Assembly (NCBI GenBank): GCA_045126975.1
Contig: JBGVPL010000028.1
Span: 1-64,000 of the forward strand
DNA length: 64,000 bases
Direction: 5' to 3'
DNA from: Aphodosoma sp045126975
GTDB lineage: Bacteria > Bacteroidota > Bacteroidia > Bacteroidales > Paludibacteraceae
Shown here: positions 17,045-26,172 of the stretch, piece after piece
How positions within the stretch are numbered: the first letter of the stretch is position 1
Layout: each line of letters starts with the position of its first letter
Made by a program: the position numbers and the translations under genes
The notes under the pieces: generated by a model
Database searches by the model: none
The model's input: the letters and a program-made list of their open reading frames with translations, nothing else
Told to the model about the DNA's origin: nothing

Positions 17045-18337
17045 ATGAAAAAATTGACAATTGAGAATATTGGTCCTATTGGGCATGTTGAGTTAGAACT
17101 TAAGTGCATAAATGTTATTATCGGACCTCAAAGTGCAGGTAAAAGTTGTGTATTGAAGATCGCTTGTTTTTGTGCGTGGGCAGAAAAACGTATCCAACTT
17201 GAACAGGGTAAAAATGGTTTTTCCGATTCCAAGTTTATGGAAGAAAATTTGATAGATTTTCATAAACTGCGAGGGTTCTTTGAAAGGGGGCGTGGTGCAA
17301 TGTTTAGATATGAGACAGATCATCTATGGTTTCAATATGAATATGATAAGGATGATAAAGCGTTTACTTGGGGCTGGAATAAACTTGGGCATTGGACATA
17401 TAAGAGAACGAGAGTTTCATATATTCCAGCCGAACGTAATGTGATAGCAACTATTCCTAATTGGATGGAAGTTTCAATGAGACACAATTATATTCGTAAT
17501 TTTATAAGTGATTGGATGTTAACTAGAACATTTTATAATTACGAGCATAAGTTAGATATTCTTGGTTTAGGAGTGAAATATTATTTTGATGAGAAATCTA
17601 ATCAAGATATAATTGAACTAGAAAATGGGAAATTGTTACAATTTACAAATGGATCTAGCGGTATCCAATCGGCTATACCTATGTTAGTTTATTTAGGATT
17701 TTTATTTGAAAATCAATATTTAGATGGGCAGTATGGAAAACTATCCACAGAGTCAGAAAATGAAGAGATATTAAATCATATTTATGATAAAAAATATAAA
17801 ATAGGATTAAAAAAATTTTTGGAAGCAAATACTCCCTATATAGGTAAAATTGGAATGGGAAAGAAAACTTTTAAAAATGCTAAAGAATTTAAAGAATGTA
17901 AAGAATTATTTGAATCATATACTAAAACTTGGCGCTCCGATATTTATTTGGAAGAACCAGAACAAAACTTATTTCCTCAAACACAAATTAAGCTTATATA
18001 TGAGCTTTTGATAAATAGTAAGAAACATAAAGACAGTATATTTATAGCAACACATAGTCCTTATATTTTATGTGCATTAAATAATGCTATGTTGGCTTAT
18101 TATGTACAGAGTTCTGTAATTGATGAGATAAAACATGAAATATCATGTCTTGATGCAGCATACAATCCAGAATTAGTTGCTGTCTGGCAAATAGAAAATG
18201 GTGAACTTTTAGGAATAGATGAAAATAATGTTACTATACAAGATTCAAAACATTTAATACGGAAAAATTATTTCGATGAAACAATGGGTAATATTATGAG
18301 TGATTTTAACAATATGCTAAATTTTTATGAATCTTAA
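17045..18337 (+). CDS. AAA_21/OLD-like family ATPase, first gene of a two-gene module
   Basis: The 430-residue SMC/ABC-type ATPase has Walker A GPQSAGKS (27-34), a signature-like TNGSSGIQSAIPML, Walker B IYLEEPEQNLF (about 300-310) and switch His in ATHSPYIL (about 336-342). There is no long coiled coil and no Toprim domain. The start is the ATG at 17045 (KKLTIENIGPIG); in-frame codons back to 16931 lack similarity to the family. The next gene begins inside it (11-bp overlap), so the pair is co-translated. ATPase-plus-effector pairs of this shape are common among anti-phage systems (PARIS, Septu); this particular pair is not one I recognise. Confidence 0.8.
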   Translation: MKKLTIENIGPIGHVELELKCINVIIGPQSAGKSCVLKIACFCAWAEKRIQLEQGKNGFSDSKFMEENLIDFHKLRGFFERGRGAMFRYETDHLWFQYEYDKDDKAFTWGWNKLGHWTYKRTRVSYIPAERNVIATIPNWMEVSMRHNYIRNFISDWMLTRTFYNYEHKLDILGLGVKYYFDEKSNQDIIELENGKLLQFTNGSSGIQSAIPMLVYLGFLFENQYLDGQYGKLSTESENEEILNHIYDKKYKIGLKKFLEANTPYIGKIGMGKKTFKNAKEFKECKELFESYTKTWRSDIYLEEPEQNLFPQTQIKLIYELLINSKKHKDSIFIATHSPYILCALNNAMLAYYVQSSVIDEIKHEISCLDAAYNPELVAVWQIENGELLGIDENNVTIQDSKHLIRKNYFDETMGNIMSDFNNMLNFYES

Positions 18338-18929
18338 TAATATCACAGATAATTTATTTATTGTTGATTATACGGAATATCACAAAAATCACCCAATAGA
18401 AAGTTTGCCTTCTAATGGCGTAATGTTCATAGAGGAGCCCGATTGTCGATTGGGGGCTTTCTGTATTCTTAATTCTAATCATATTTCGTATAAGGCTATT
18501 AATGTTGAAGAAAATCAGGGACTTTTAACAAATAGTTTGGGCAAATTAGTTAAACAATGTGAGTGCATTTTTAAAGCAAATAGAGAGGAGGGACGTCGTT
18601 GGATTATGCTTTTGGAATTGAAGTACTGTAAAGAACGTAATATTCCAACAAATATGCAAAATGCATTATATGAATTAGAAGAGTGCTATGATTTTTTAAA
18701 AAATGAAAAACATTATTTTGAGGATAGCTCATATTTGATATATTTGTGCGTATCACATCCAGAATATGAGGTTGTTACTCCTTTTGAGAATTTTTTATGT
18801 AATCAAAATAAATTATTGGAATTAAAGGAAAAAGGTGTAATATTTTTATATTGTAATGCTATAAAAATTTTAACACCAGAATATCTTGTAAAAGCGAATG
18901 TACCCCATAGATATCAGTTTGTAAGATGA
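18327..18929 (+). CDS. Unrecognised partner of the AAA_21-like ATPase, possible nuclease-like effector
   Basis: The 200-residue soluble protein is of no family I can name. Visible features are an acidic MFIEEPDCRLGAFCIL near residue 33 and RRWIMLLELKYCKERN near residues 91-106; D...E-x-K spacing around ELK (97-99) resembles a PD-(D/E)xK nuclease core, but this is an inference from motif shape only. It overlaps the ATPase gene by 11 bp, which implies a functional pair. It ends 46 bp before the polymerase gene. Confidence 0.6.
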   Translation: MNLNNITDNLFIVDYTEYHKNHPIESLPSNGVMFIEEPDCRLGAFCILNSNHISYKAINVEENQGLLTNSLGKLVKQCECIFKANREEGRRWIMLLELKYCKERNIPTNMQNALYELEECYDFLKNEKHYFEDSSYLIYLCVSHPEYEVVTPFENFLCNQNKLLELKEKGVIFLYCNAIKILTPEYLVKANVPHRYQFVR

Positions 18930-18974
18930 TAATAAGATGATTAATATGCAATAACGAATATCATTGTAGAATTA

Positions 18975-20225
18975 ATGTTTGTCATTGTTTGTCTAAAAAA
19001 TATTATGAAATTACCATTTAAATTAAAAGATATTGTTTCAGACAGGGGTATTGCTACCATATATTTGGTGACGATGTGTACTCAGTTTGTTGCTATTGAG
19101 GGTTATGGAGTTAGTTCGTTGAAAGTGGCACTGATGGGTATTGCTCCATTGTTGCTTTTGTTTAGAGTTCCATATATGACAAAGGCGACTTTTTGCTGTT
19201 CATTGTATATGGCGGTGGTGTTGATGTGTGCTTATATGCAGGATTATGTGAGGTTTTCAACATTAGGCTATTTGGGTATGTTTTTGATAACATACATAGT
19301 CTTTTATAACTTATTGTATAAACGACATGCATTTCAGTTGCTTTATTTCATACGGTTGTTGAGATTTATGATTTTGGCGTATGCGGTTTGTTTGTTGGCT
19401 CAGCAGGTGTGTGTGTTGGTCGGTATTCGTAATATGCCATTTATAAATTTGTATAATCAATATTATTTGGCTATTGATAAATTGCCTACATGGACGCAAG
19501 AGCCATCATCTTCTGCTCGTGTATTGGGTGCATTGTATTATGCCTATTTGCGATGTTGTGAGATAGTAGAGAGAGAGAAATTGTCGTTGAAACGAATATT
19601 TGAGCCATTTCATCGTTGGGTAACAATAGGGTATCTTTATACTATGACTACGATGGGTTCGGGTACTGCATTTATTGTATTGATGATACAAACGATGTAT
19701 TTTGTGCAGGCGAAGCGATTGTGGTATGTAGTGCCAGTGTTTGCTGTGTTGTATTTTATATTGCCATTGTTGAATATACATCAATTAGATAGGGCCGTAA
19801 ATGTAATTAATGCAACATTGACTTTGGATGCCGAGATTGTGCAAGAGACAGATGGTAGTGCATCCTCAAGAATAACACCAATTTTGAATACATTGAATAT
19901 GGATTTTAATTCAAAGGAGACTTGGTTTGGAAAAGGTACTACGACGAGAGATGAAAATGTAATGGCTCATATTAGAAATACAAGTAAAATAGGTAATATT
20001 GATCAATATGGTCTATTGAGTTTTATTATTATGCAAATATGTGTGTTTGTATGTGCTTTTAGGTTTTTGTCATTACAGACTATGATGTGGGCGATGCTTT
20101 TTGGTTTTTCGTTTGGTAATATTGCATATACATGGGGTGCCTTGATGTTATTTACAACAATTAGATATTTTCAAGAGTTTGATAATAAAATAAGGAAGTA
20201 TCAAAAAGATATTGTATATGGATAA
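18975..20225 (+). CDS. wzy: O-antigen polymerase-like (Wzy) membrane protein
   Basis: The 416-residue protein has about 10-12 hydrophobic segments and a large loop around LDAEIVQETDGSASSRITPILNTLNMD, resembling the periplasmic loops of Wzy polymerases, which join lipid-linked repeat units. Wzy proteins are poorly conserved, so the call rests on topology and on being the only such protein in a locus with a Wzx flippase. The start may be 18975 or the ATG at 19005. The following glycosyltransferase overlaps its 3' end by 8 bases. Confidence 0.7.
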   Translation: MFVIVCLKNIMKLPFKLKDIVSDRGIATIYLVTMCTQFVAIEGYGVSSLKVALMGIAPLLLLFRVPYMTKATFCCSLYMAVVLMCAYMQDYVRFSTLGYLGMFLITYIVFYNLLYKRHAFQLLYFIRLLRFMILAYAVCLLAQQVCVLVGIRNMPFINLYNQYYLAIDKLPTWTQEPSSSARVLGALYYAYLRCCEIVEREKLSLKRIFEPFHRWVTIGYLYTMTTMGSGTAFIVLMIQTMYFVQAKRLWYVVPVFAVLYFILPLLNIHQLDRAVNVINATLTLDAEIVQETDGSASSRITPILNTLNMDFNSKETWFGKGTTTRDENVMAHIRNTSKIGNIDQYGLLSFIIMQICVFVCAFRFLSLQTMMWAMLFGFSFGNIAYTWGALMLFTTIRYFQEFDNKIRKYQKDIVYG

Positions 20226-21189
20226 ATTGGATTTAACAGTAGCGATATGCATGTATAATGCAGAGAAGTATATAGTTGAGACATTGGAATGTTTGATGTC
20301 TCAAACTATGCAGGATTTTCATTTGATGATTATCAACGATTGTTCAACTGATGGAAGTGTGGCATTGGTTGAGAAGTTTTTTAAAGAAAATCCGCGTCAA
20401 TATGAGTTGGTAAATTTCTCTGAGAATCAGGGATTATGCGCAGGACGTCGTTATGTGGAAGAGAATACAATTACTAAATATTTGATGTTTTTGGATGCAG
20501 ATGATAGATTTTATCCGACTTTGATAGAAAAAGTGTATAGTAAGATAATATCAGATGAAGATTTGATGGTGGTCGGATATTATATGGAATATATAAATTT
20601 AAAAAGTAAAAAGATTAAGGGTGGGGTATTTTTAGGTGATAAAACAAAGGATGGTTTTTATGAAAGAGCACAAAAAGGGAAATTGATGTTTTTAGCTTCT
20701 ACTTCGATGTATGATAGGGAGTTAGCTTTAAGAGTAGGTGGGCATAATATGGAAGGTTTCCCCGATGGTAAACCACGTTATAGGGATTATTGTGAGGATT
20801 TGGATTTATGGACGAGAATGAGTGATTTGTATGTAGAAGGGAAAGCGATTGTTGTTATACCAGAGATTCTTTATCAGTATAGGAAAGGGGATGGAATGTC
20901 TATAAATTCTTTTAATATGATATTGAGAATGCGCCATATAAAGACTAATGTGCGTCGTCGTCGCAGAGGGGAGAGGGATTTGACGTTTATAGAGTTTAGG
21001 AGTTCGTTGTCGGAGAAGGAGTTGAAAGCGTTGAAATGTGATGCTGTGGCAGCGGATGCGCTTAGGAATGCTGTCTTTTATTTGCATCGGGGAAATGTGG
21101 TTATGTTTGTGTGGCTATTGGCGAAGTCGGTGTGGTATAGACCAGGGTATTTGTGGGATAAGATTAGGCATAATCTTATAAAAAGTTGA
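20218..21189 (+). CDS. Glycosyltransferase family 2 (GT-A)
   Basis: The 323-residue protein has TVAICMYNAEKYIVETLECLMSQ, LMIINDCSTDGSVALV, NQGLCAGRRYV and the DxD FLDADDRFY. It acts in repeat-unit assembly. The ATG at 20218 overlaps the polymerase gene; an earlier TTG (20212) is in frame. The C-terminus (WLLAKSVWYRPGYLWDKIRHN) is amphipathic and could contact the membrane. Confidence 0.86.
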   Translation: MDKLDLTVAICMYNAEKYIVETLECLMSQTMQDFHLMIINDCSTDGSVALVEKFFKENPRQYELVNFSENQGLCAGRRYVEENTITKYLMFLDADDRFYPTLIEKVYSKIISDEDLMVVGYYMEYINLKSKKIKGGVFLGDKTKDGFYERAQKGKLMFLASTSMYDRELALRVGGHNMEGFPDGKPRYRDYCEDLDLWTRMSDLYVEGKAIVVIPEILYQYRKGDGMSINSFNMILRMRHIKTNVRRRRRGERDLTFIEFRSSLSEKELKALKCDAVAADALRNAVFYLHRGNVVMFVWLLAKSVWYRPGYLWDKIRHNLIKS

Positions 21190-21245
21190 AAGTTGAAATT
21201 TGAGAGTTGAAACGTAAATATTCTTTTTTCTTGAACGTAAATATT
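21184..21245 (+). repeat. Heptamer array and direct repeat
   Basis: AGTTGAA, AGTTGAA, ATTTGAG, AGTTGAA, then two copies of AACGTAAATATTCT. The gap to 21347 has no gene; AGGAGG at 21341-21346 is one of the few Shine-Dalgarno-like sites in the window. Confidence 0.65.
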
Positions 21246-21347
21246 CTATAAATAAAAATTTAATGCTTAACTAATGGTCTTTGGAGATAAAAGTAGCATT
21301 TGTTGTTTGATATTGAGTGTACGGAGATTTATTGAAATATAGGAGGA

Positions 21348-22451
21348 ATGATGGATAAATCAATAGGTATATTGGATAAGGATTATACTTTATGGGTTGA
21401 AGAACTTGTAAAGCGTTATCGTAGTAGCCAAATTAAAGCGGCAATAAAAGTAAACAGAGAATTGTTGCGTTATTATTGGGAGCTTGGTAAAGATATTGAG
21501 GAAAAGCAAGTAGATAACAAATATGGTAGTAAATTTTATGCTACATTGAGTCGCGATTTGCGTCATAAAATGCCTGATGTAGAAGGATTATCTGAAACAT
21601 CTATTCGTTATGCTAAACGTTTCTATTCTCTTTATAAACAGCAATTTGAAAAATTTCCACAACTTGTGGAAGTTTCTAAAGAAGTAAATCTTCCACAACT
21701 TGTGGAAAAATTATATTCTGATTTGTTTTCAATTCCCTGGGGGCATCATCGCTATATTATAGATAAATGTTCGAATGATTCTGATAAAGCCTTCTTCTAT
21801 GTCCATCAAACACTGGAAAATGGTTGGAGTAGAGATATATTACTTAATGTACTGGGGACAAATCTTTATGAGCGTAGTGGTAAGGCTTTGACAAATTTTA
21901 AAGATACACTTATTGATGTAAATAGTGATTTGGCGCAAGAATTAATACGGGATCCATATGATTTTTCTTTTACTGGATTACAGGGGAAATATAATGAACG
22001 TTTATTAAAAGATACGTTGTTGACTAATATCACTAATTTTTTATTGGAACTTGGTACAGGGTTCGCCTATGTGGGTAAAGAGTATAGGTTGCAGATTGCC
22101 GAAAAAGAAAAATTCATTGATTTGCTTTTTTATAATCTTAAATTATCTTGTTATGTTGTAATCGAAGTGAAAATTGGAGAGTTTGATTTTGCGGATGCTG
22201 GTCAATTGGGTGGTTATGTTGTGGCGTGTAATCATATTCTTCGTAAGGAGGGACGTGATAATCCGACAATTGGATTGCTTATTTGTAAACAAAAGAATAA
22301 TACTTTAGCTCAATATGCGTTAGAGTCGAGTAGTCAGCCTCTTGGTATATCTGAATATGAGCTTGAAAAATTATATCCTGAAAAAGTTGAAGGTACAATG
22401 CCGTCTATTAAAGAGATAGAAGCTAAATTAGACAATCAAATTAGCATTTAA
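21348..22451 (+). CDS. YhcG/DUF1016 family PD-(D/E)xK nuclease-like protein
   Basis: The 367-residue protein has the N-terminal DUF1016 helical domain (NRELLRYYWELGKDIEEKQ, YGSKFYATLSRDLRHKMPDVEGLSETSIRYAKRF) and a C-terminal PD-(D/E)xK nuclease fold, with Asp in IDLLFYN and ExK in IEVKIGEFDF. Such proteins occur in restriction and DNA-repair contexts; the function is unproven. AGGAGG precedes the start at ideal distance, which is unusual for this genome; ATG 21348 or 21351. Two copies of the palindrome TTCCACAACTTGTGGAA (21655-21671, 21691-21707) lie in frame and encode two PQLVE peptides. It is not a polysaccharide gene and is likely an inserted accessory gene. Confidence 0.87.
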   Translation: MMDKSIGILDKDYTLWVEELVKRYRSSQIKAAIKVNRELLRYYWELGKDIEEKQVDNKYGSKFYATLSRDLRHKMPDVEGLSETSIRYAKRFYSLYKQQFEKFPQLVEVSKEVNLPQLVEKLYSDLFSIPWGHHRYIIDKCSNDSDKAFFYVHQTLENGWSRDILLNVLGTNLYERSGKALTNFKDTLIDVNSDLAQELIRDPYDFSFTGLQGKYNERLLKDTLLTNITNFLLELGTGFAYVGKEYRLQIAEKEKFIDLLFYNLKLSCYVVIEVKIGEFDFADAGQLGGYVVACNHILRKEGRDNPTIGLLICKQKNNTLAQYALESSSQPLGISEYELEKLYPEKVEGTMPSIKEIEAKLDNQISI

Positions 22452-22490
22452 ATAATATCGTTGAATAATAAATTACTTGTAAATAATAAT

Positions 22491-23819
22491 ATGGATACTT
22501 CTCGTCATATATCTTTGGTGTTTGGGTTCTTGAATGAGAGGGCGGAGTATGCGGTGCTGCGGAATTATCAGGGGCTGCCGGATAATAATAGTAGTCGTGA
22601 TATTGATATCATTATCACGAAACGGTGTTTTCGGAAGGTTAAACGTGAATTGGTAGAGTGTCTCTGCCAAGAGGGGTGGCGTATCATTACTTATCTGAAT
22701 AGCGATAGGTTGATTACGTTTGTATGCGCGAAAAATGTTGATAATAAGACGGAGATTGTGCAGTGGGACTTTTTTGTGAGCACGTCGGTGTGGGGCGTGG
22801 AACTTATGAGTGCAGAGGAGTTTGTGGAGCATAGAGTGTGGAATGGGTTTTTGTGGCATGTGGATGTGGTGGGAGAATTTCTTGATAAGTATCTTTATAA
22901 CCGTGCGGTGGGAGCGAATTATCCTCTTAAATATGAGAAGATAAGGTCGACTATTAGCTCTCAACCCTTAACTCTCAACTCTCAACTCTTAACTAAGTTA
23001 AGTGAGGTGTTTGGATGTGGGTCGATAGAGGAGTGTGATAAGGCGACTGGTAAGCGATTGTTGTGGAATGCGGTGAAATGGAATTTGAGACACCATCCGC
23101 TGGGATTGATTGGTGGAGCGTGTGCTTTTCTTTATACTTTTGTGAAAAACTATATCTGTTCGAATACGGGATTTTCGATTGGATTTACAGGTCCTGATGG
23201 TGTGGGTAAGACTACGGTGATTGATATGCTAATTGAGCGATTGGGGGATGTGTTCCGTACTGCTCATAGTTATTTGCATTTTCGTCCGATGTTGTTTGGC
23301 AACTTGGGTGAGGTGGCTCATTCGGCTGGATTGAAAAAAGAGGTGGACCGTGAATACACTAAACCTCATCGTGGTGGTAAAGTTGGTGTGGTGAGTTCGT
23401 TGGTGAGATTGGCGTATTATTCGGTGGATTATATTGTGGGGTATTGGGTGAAGGTGAAAACTCAAATACGTATTACTCGTTTAGTGATTTTTGACCGTTA
23501 CTATACGGATGTGATTTGTGATAGTCGAAGGAGTAGAATCTTCTTGAATTACAAGTTTTTGTATTGGTTCGGTCGAGTGTTTATTCCTCGATTGGATTAT
23601 AATATATTGCTTACGGCACGTACTGAGACTATTTTGTCGCGTAAACGTGAGTTGACTGAAGAGGGAATAGAGGCGATAAATGATAAGATAGATTATTTAT
23701 CAACTAAAAAAGGTTATAAGAAGGTGTTGAATGAGTCTACACCAGAGGTGGCAATAACAGAAATTTTGGAGTATATTTTTGAGTGTCAGCATAAGAAAAA
23801 TTTGAAGAGATTGAGATGA
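22491..23819 (+). CDS. Thymidylate-kinase-like P-loop protein with N-terminal nucleotidyltransferase-like region
   Basis: The 442-residue protein has an N-terminal half (YAVLRNYQGLPDNNSSRDIDIIITKR) that looks like a minimal nucleotidyltransferase fold (DxD), and a C-terminal P-loop kinase domain with GFTGPDGVGKTTVIDML and LVIFDRYYTDV, as in dTMP-kinase-like proteins of polysaccharide loci. The role is unknown; phosphorylation of a sugar or nucleotide is possible. A heptamer array (22958-22995) is inserted in frame between the domains and encodes SSQPLTLNSQLLT, which suggests a tolerant linker. ATG 22491 is preferred over TTG 22461. It overlaps the next gene by 4 bases. Confidence 0.7.
   Translation: MDTSRHISLVFGFLNERAEYAVLRNYQGLPDNNSSRDIDIIITKRCFRKVKRELVECLCQEGWRIITYLNSDRLITFVCAKNVDNKTEIVQWDFFVSTSVWGVELMSAEEFVEHRVWNGFLWHVDVVGEFLDKYLYNRAVGANYPLKYEKIRSTISSQPLTLNSQLLTKLSEVFGCGSIEECDKATGKRLLWNAVKWNLRHHPLGLIGGACAFLYTFVKNYICSNTGFSIGFTGPDGVGKTTVIDMLIERLGDVFRTAHSYLHFRPMLFGNLGEVAHSAGLKKEVDREYTKPHRGGKVGVVSSLVRLAYYSVDYIVGYWVKVKTQIRITRLVIFDRYYTDVICDSRRSRIFLNYKFLYWFGRVFIPRLDYNILLTARTETILSRKRELTEEGIEAINDKIDYLSTKKGYKKVLNESTPEVAITEILEYIFECQHKKNLKRLR
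22958..22995 (+). repeat. In-frame heptamer array inside the P-loop protein gene
   Basis: CTCAACC, CTTAACT, CTCAACT, CTCAACT, CTTAACT; translated as part of an interdomain linker. Confidence 0.85.
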
Positions 23820-25051
23820 ATGAAATGAAAAAGATATTTGTATCGGCGTATGCTTGTGAGCCAGGGTTGGGTAGCGAGATTGGTGTGGGCTGGCACTGGG
23901 TATTGGAGATGTCGCGATACTTCGAATTGTGGGTATTGACGCGTGAGAGTAATCGCAAAACGATTGAGCCATGGATTGCAGAGCATTCTGAATTTGTCAA
24001 TATTCATTTTGTCTATTATGACTTGCCTCAATGGGCTCGCCGCTGGAAACGTGGTATGCGTGGGGTGAGGATATACTATATGTTGTGGCAATGGTTATCG
24101 GATGGGATTGTGCGACGTACGATGATGGAGAATGGGATTGATACGTATCATCTGCTGACTTACGGCAATGCGATGTGGCCTGCAAGCAAGTATGGTATGA
24201 AGCAACGATTTGTGTGGGGACCAGTGAGTGCAGGAGTATCGTTGCCGAGTTTTTTGACTAAGCATTTTTCGTGGAAAAGTAGGATGAAAGAGGTGGTGCA
24301 GAGGTGGATGAAGTGGATGTTGCCGTTGAATGTAGGGTTCAGACGAAGATGTAAAAATGCAGATTTGATATTGTGTAAAACGGATGATACTATACAATGT
24401 GTGCCTGAGAAGTGGCGTGGAAAGTGTGTGCAGATGACTGATGTGGCGGTGGAGATGCGAGAAGCAGAGAATTATTTGTCGCCAAAGAGGTATGATGAAA
24501 CGAAAATAAATTATGTAGCAGCTGGTACGTTGGTGGGCTGGAGAACAATGGATGTGCTTATTGAAGCGTGGTTTTCTCATTTTTCACTCCTCACTCCTCA
24601 TTCCTCACTCCTCACTATTGTGGGTGATGGTCCTGAAAGGGAAAGATTGGAAAAGTTGGTAGAGAAATTAGGTATGGTGGATTCGGTACGGTTTGTGGGG
24701 CAGGTAGATATGGAGACTTATTATTCGTATATTGCGCAGGCAGATGTGGTGGTGAATCCTTGTTTTAGAGAGGGGGCTGTGACTGTGTCGTTTGATTCGA
24801 TGGCAATGGGTAAACCATTGATTTGTTTTGATACAGGTGGTTATACGCATTACTTCAAACCAGAGTATAGTCGTGTGATAAAAGGCGTGAAAAGTCGTGA
24901 AGAGGCAGTTGAGAGATTGAGTGAGGCAATGTTGGATTTATCTGATAGAGAGTTGATTATACGAGTGGGAGCAGAAGCGAAACGAAATAGTAAAAAATAT
25001 GCATGGCAATCTAAAGGAGAGAAAATAAAGAACTTTTTTGATATAAAATGA
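23816..25051 (+). CDS. Glycosyltransferase family 4 (GT-B)
   Basis: The 411-residue protein opens with KIFVSAYACEPGLGSEIGVGWHWVLEMSR, the GT4 acceptor-side start. It has the retaining-GT core VGDGPERERLEKLVEKLG, then VVVNPCFREGAVTVSFDSMAMGKPLICFDTGG with the E-x7-E region. It transfers a sugar in repeat-unit assembly. A heptamer array at 24574-24615 encodes FSHFSLLTPHSSLLT just before the IVGDGP strand, a surface position at the domain junction. ATGA overlap with the upstream gene. Confidence 0.87.
   Translation: MNEMKKIFVSAYACEPGLGSEIGVGWHWVLEMSRYFELWVLTRESNRKTIEPWIAEHSEFVNIHFVYYDLPQWARRWKRGMRGVRIYYMLWQWLSDGIVRRTMMENGIDTYHLLTYGNAMWPASKYGMKQRFVWGPVSAGVSLPSFLTKHFSWKSRMKEVVQRWMKWMLPLNVGFRRRCKNADLILCKTDDTIQCVPEKWRGKCVQMTDVAVEMREAENYLSPKRYDETKINYVAAGTLVGWRTMDVLIEAWFSHFSLLTPHSSLLTIVGDGPERERLEKLVEKLGMVDSVRFVGQVDMETYYSYIAQADVVVNPCFREGAVTVSFDSMAMGKPLICFDTGGYTHYFKPEYSRVIKGVKSREEAVERLSEAMLDLSDRELIIRVGAEAKRNSKKYAWQSKGEKIKNFFDIK
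24574..24615 (+). repeat. In-frame heptamer array inside GT4 gene
   Basis: Units CACTCCT, CACTCCT, CATTCCT, CACTCCT, CAC preceded by CTCATTTTT; read as HFSLLTPHSSLLT. Confidence 0.85.
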
Positions 25052-26172
25052 ATGTAGATTTAATAAAAAATAATAATTGCGAAGGGGAACAAATTTTTTT
25101 GTTTTTTAAAAATACTGTAGGACAAGAATGGTTGTTTCCAACGAAAAGTATATCTAAATTTTTATCATTATATTTTCCTTCAACTTTAAAAGGTAAAGTT
25201 GTTCGGTTTTTATTACCATTTTGTATTACATTTCCTTTTTTACAAAAAATATTTGGTGTATATATAGAAAAATTTTCTTTAGTTAAAGAGTTATTTGAAT
25301 GTATTAAGAAAGTATTTAATATTGATTCTTTTGAGTTTGCTATATTTGGTGGTTCTCCAGGTAGACATCAAAAATTTACTTTGATGATTTTGAAAAACAA
25401 TAAATGTTTGGGGTATTGTAAAGTTTCTGATAATAATGAAGTATATGATATTTTTTTGAGAGAAGCAAAAAATTTACAATTTTTAAAAGATAAAGGAGTT
25501 GAACATATTCCAAGTGTGCTTTTCTGTGGAGAATTGAAGGAGAATTTATATTGTTTTATTCAAACAACAGAGAGAAATTTTAAAGAGGAATGCGATGCTA
25601 AAATTACAGATGCTGTTATATTTGAATATTTGGATAAAGTATTTAATTTGACTAAAGAAGAAATAGAATATAAAGAGACAGATTTTTATTATGCATTACA
25701 GCGTTTAAAGATTAAATTAGATTTATTGAATCAAAACAAAAATCTTGTTTATTCTGTTATAAAATCAGTAGAATTATATTTGGCTAAAAATGATACAGAA
25801 TATTGTTTTTATCATGGAGACTTTACTCCATGGAATAGTTTTATAGTAGAAAAACATTTGTTTGTATTTGATTTTGAGTATGCACAACGAACATGTGTTA
25901 AATATTTAGATTTTTTCCATTTTTTTACACAGAGTTGTATATATGAGGGGATGAATAAAAGTTTGATTTATGAGAAGTATGAAAAAGAAAAGAAATGGTT
26001 ATTAAAAAAAATACCTAATGCTGATTTTATATATATGTGTTATCTTCTTGTTGTAATGGAATTTTATTTGACGAGAGATAATGGTTTTCTTAATGATAAA
26101 ATAAAATCGTGTTTTGATATATGGATATTTTTATTAGAACAAATTTTCCAAAAATATGAAGATCTTAAATAA
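25048..26172 (+). CDS. Aminoglycoside-phosphotransferase-fold (APH-like) kinase
   Basis: The 374-residue protein has the catalytic loop YHGDFTPWNSFI (HGDxxxxN) and metal-binding VFDFEYAQ of the APH/choline-kinase fold near residues 255-280; the N-lobe is around FAIFGGSPGRHQKFTLMIL. In capsule loci such kinases are thought to phosphorylate a sugar or act on a lipid-linked intermediate; no substrate can be read. This gene is conspicuously more AT-rich than the two glycosyltransferases around it, suggesting separate acquisition. It overlaps the preceding gene by ATGA and the next by 17 bases. Confidence 0.75.
   Translation: MNVDLIKNNNCEGEQIFLFFKNTVGQEWLFPTKSISKFLSLYFPSTLKGKVVRFLLPFCITFPFLQKIFGVYIEKFSLVKELFECIKKVFNIDSFEFAIFGGSPGRHQKFTLMILKNNKCLGYCKVSDNNEVYDIFLREAKNLQFLKDKGVEHIPSVLFCGELKENLYCFIQTTERNFKEECDAKITDAVIFEYLDKVFNLTKEEIEYKETDFYYALQRLKIKLDLLNQNKNLVYSVIKSVELYLAKNDTEYCFYHGDFTPWNSFIVEKHLFVFDFEYAQRTCVKYLDFFHFFTQSCIYEGMNKSLIYEKYEKEKKWLLKKIPNADFIYMCYLLVVMEFYLTRDNGFLNDKIKSCFDIWIFLLEQIFQKYEDLK

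Noticed and set aside
17045..18929. PARIS (AriA/AriB) or Septu assignment for the ATPase pair
   Set aside because: The partner shows neither Toprim/DUF4435 nor HNH motifs; naming a known system is not supported.
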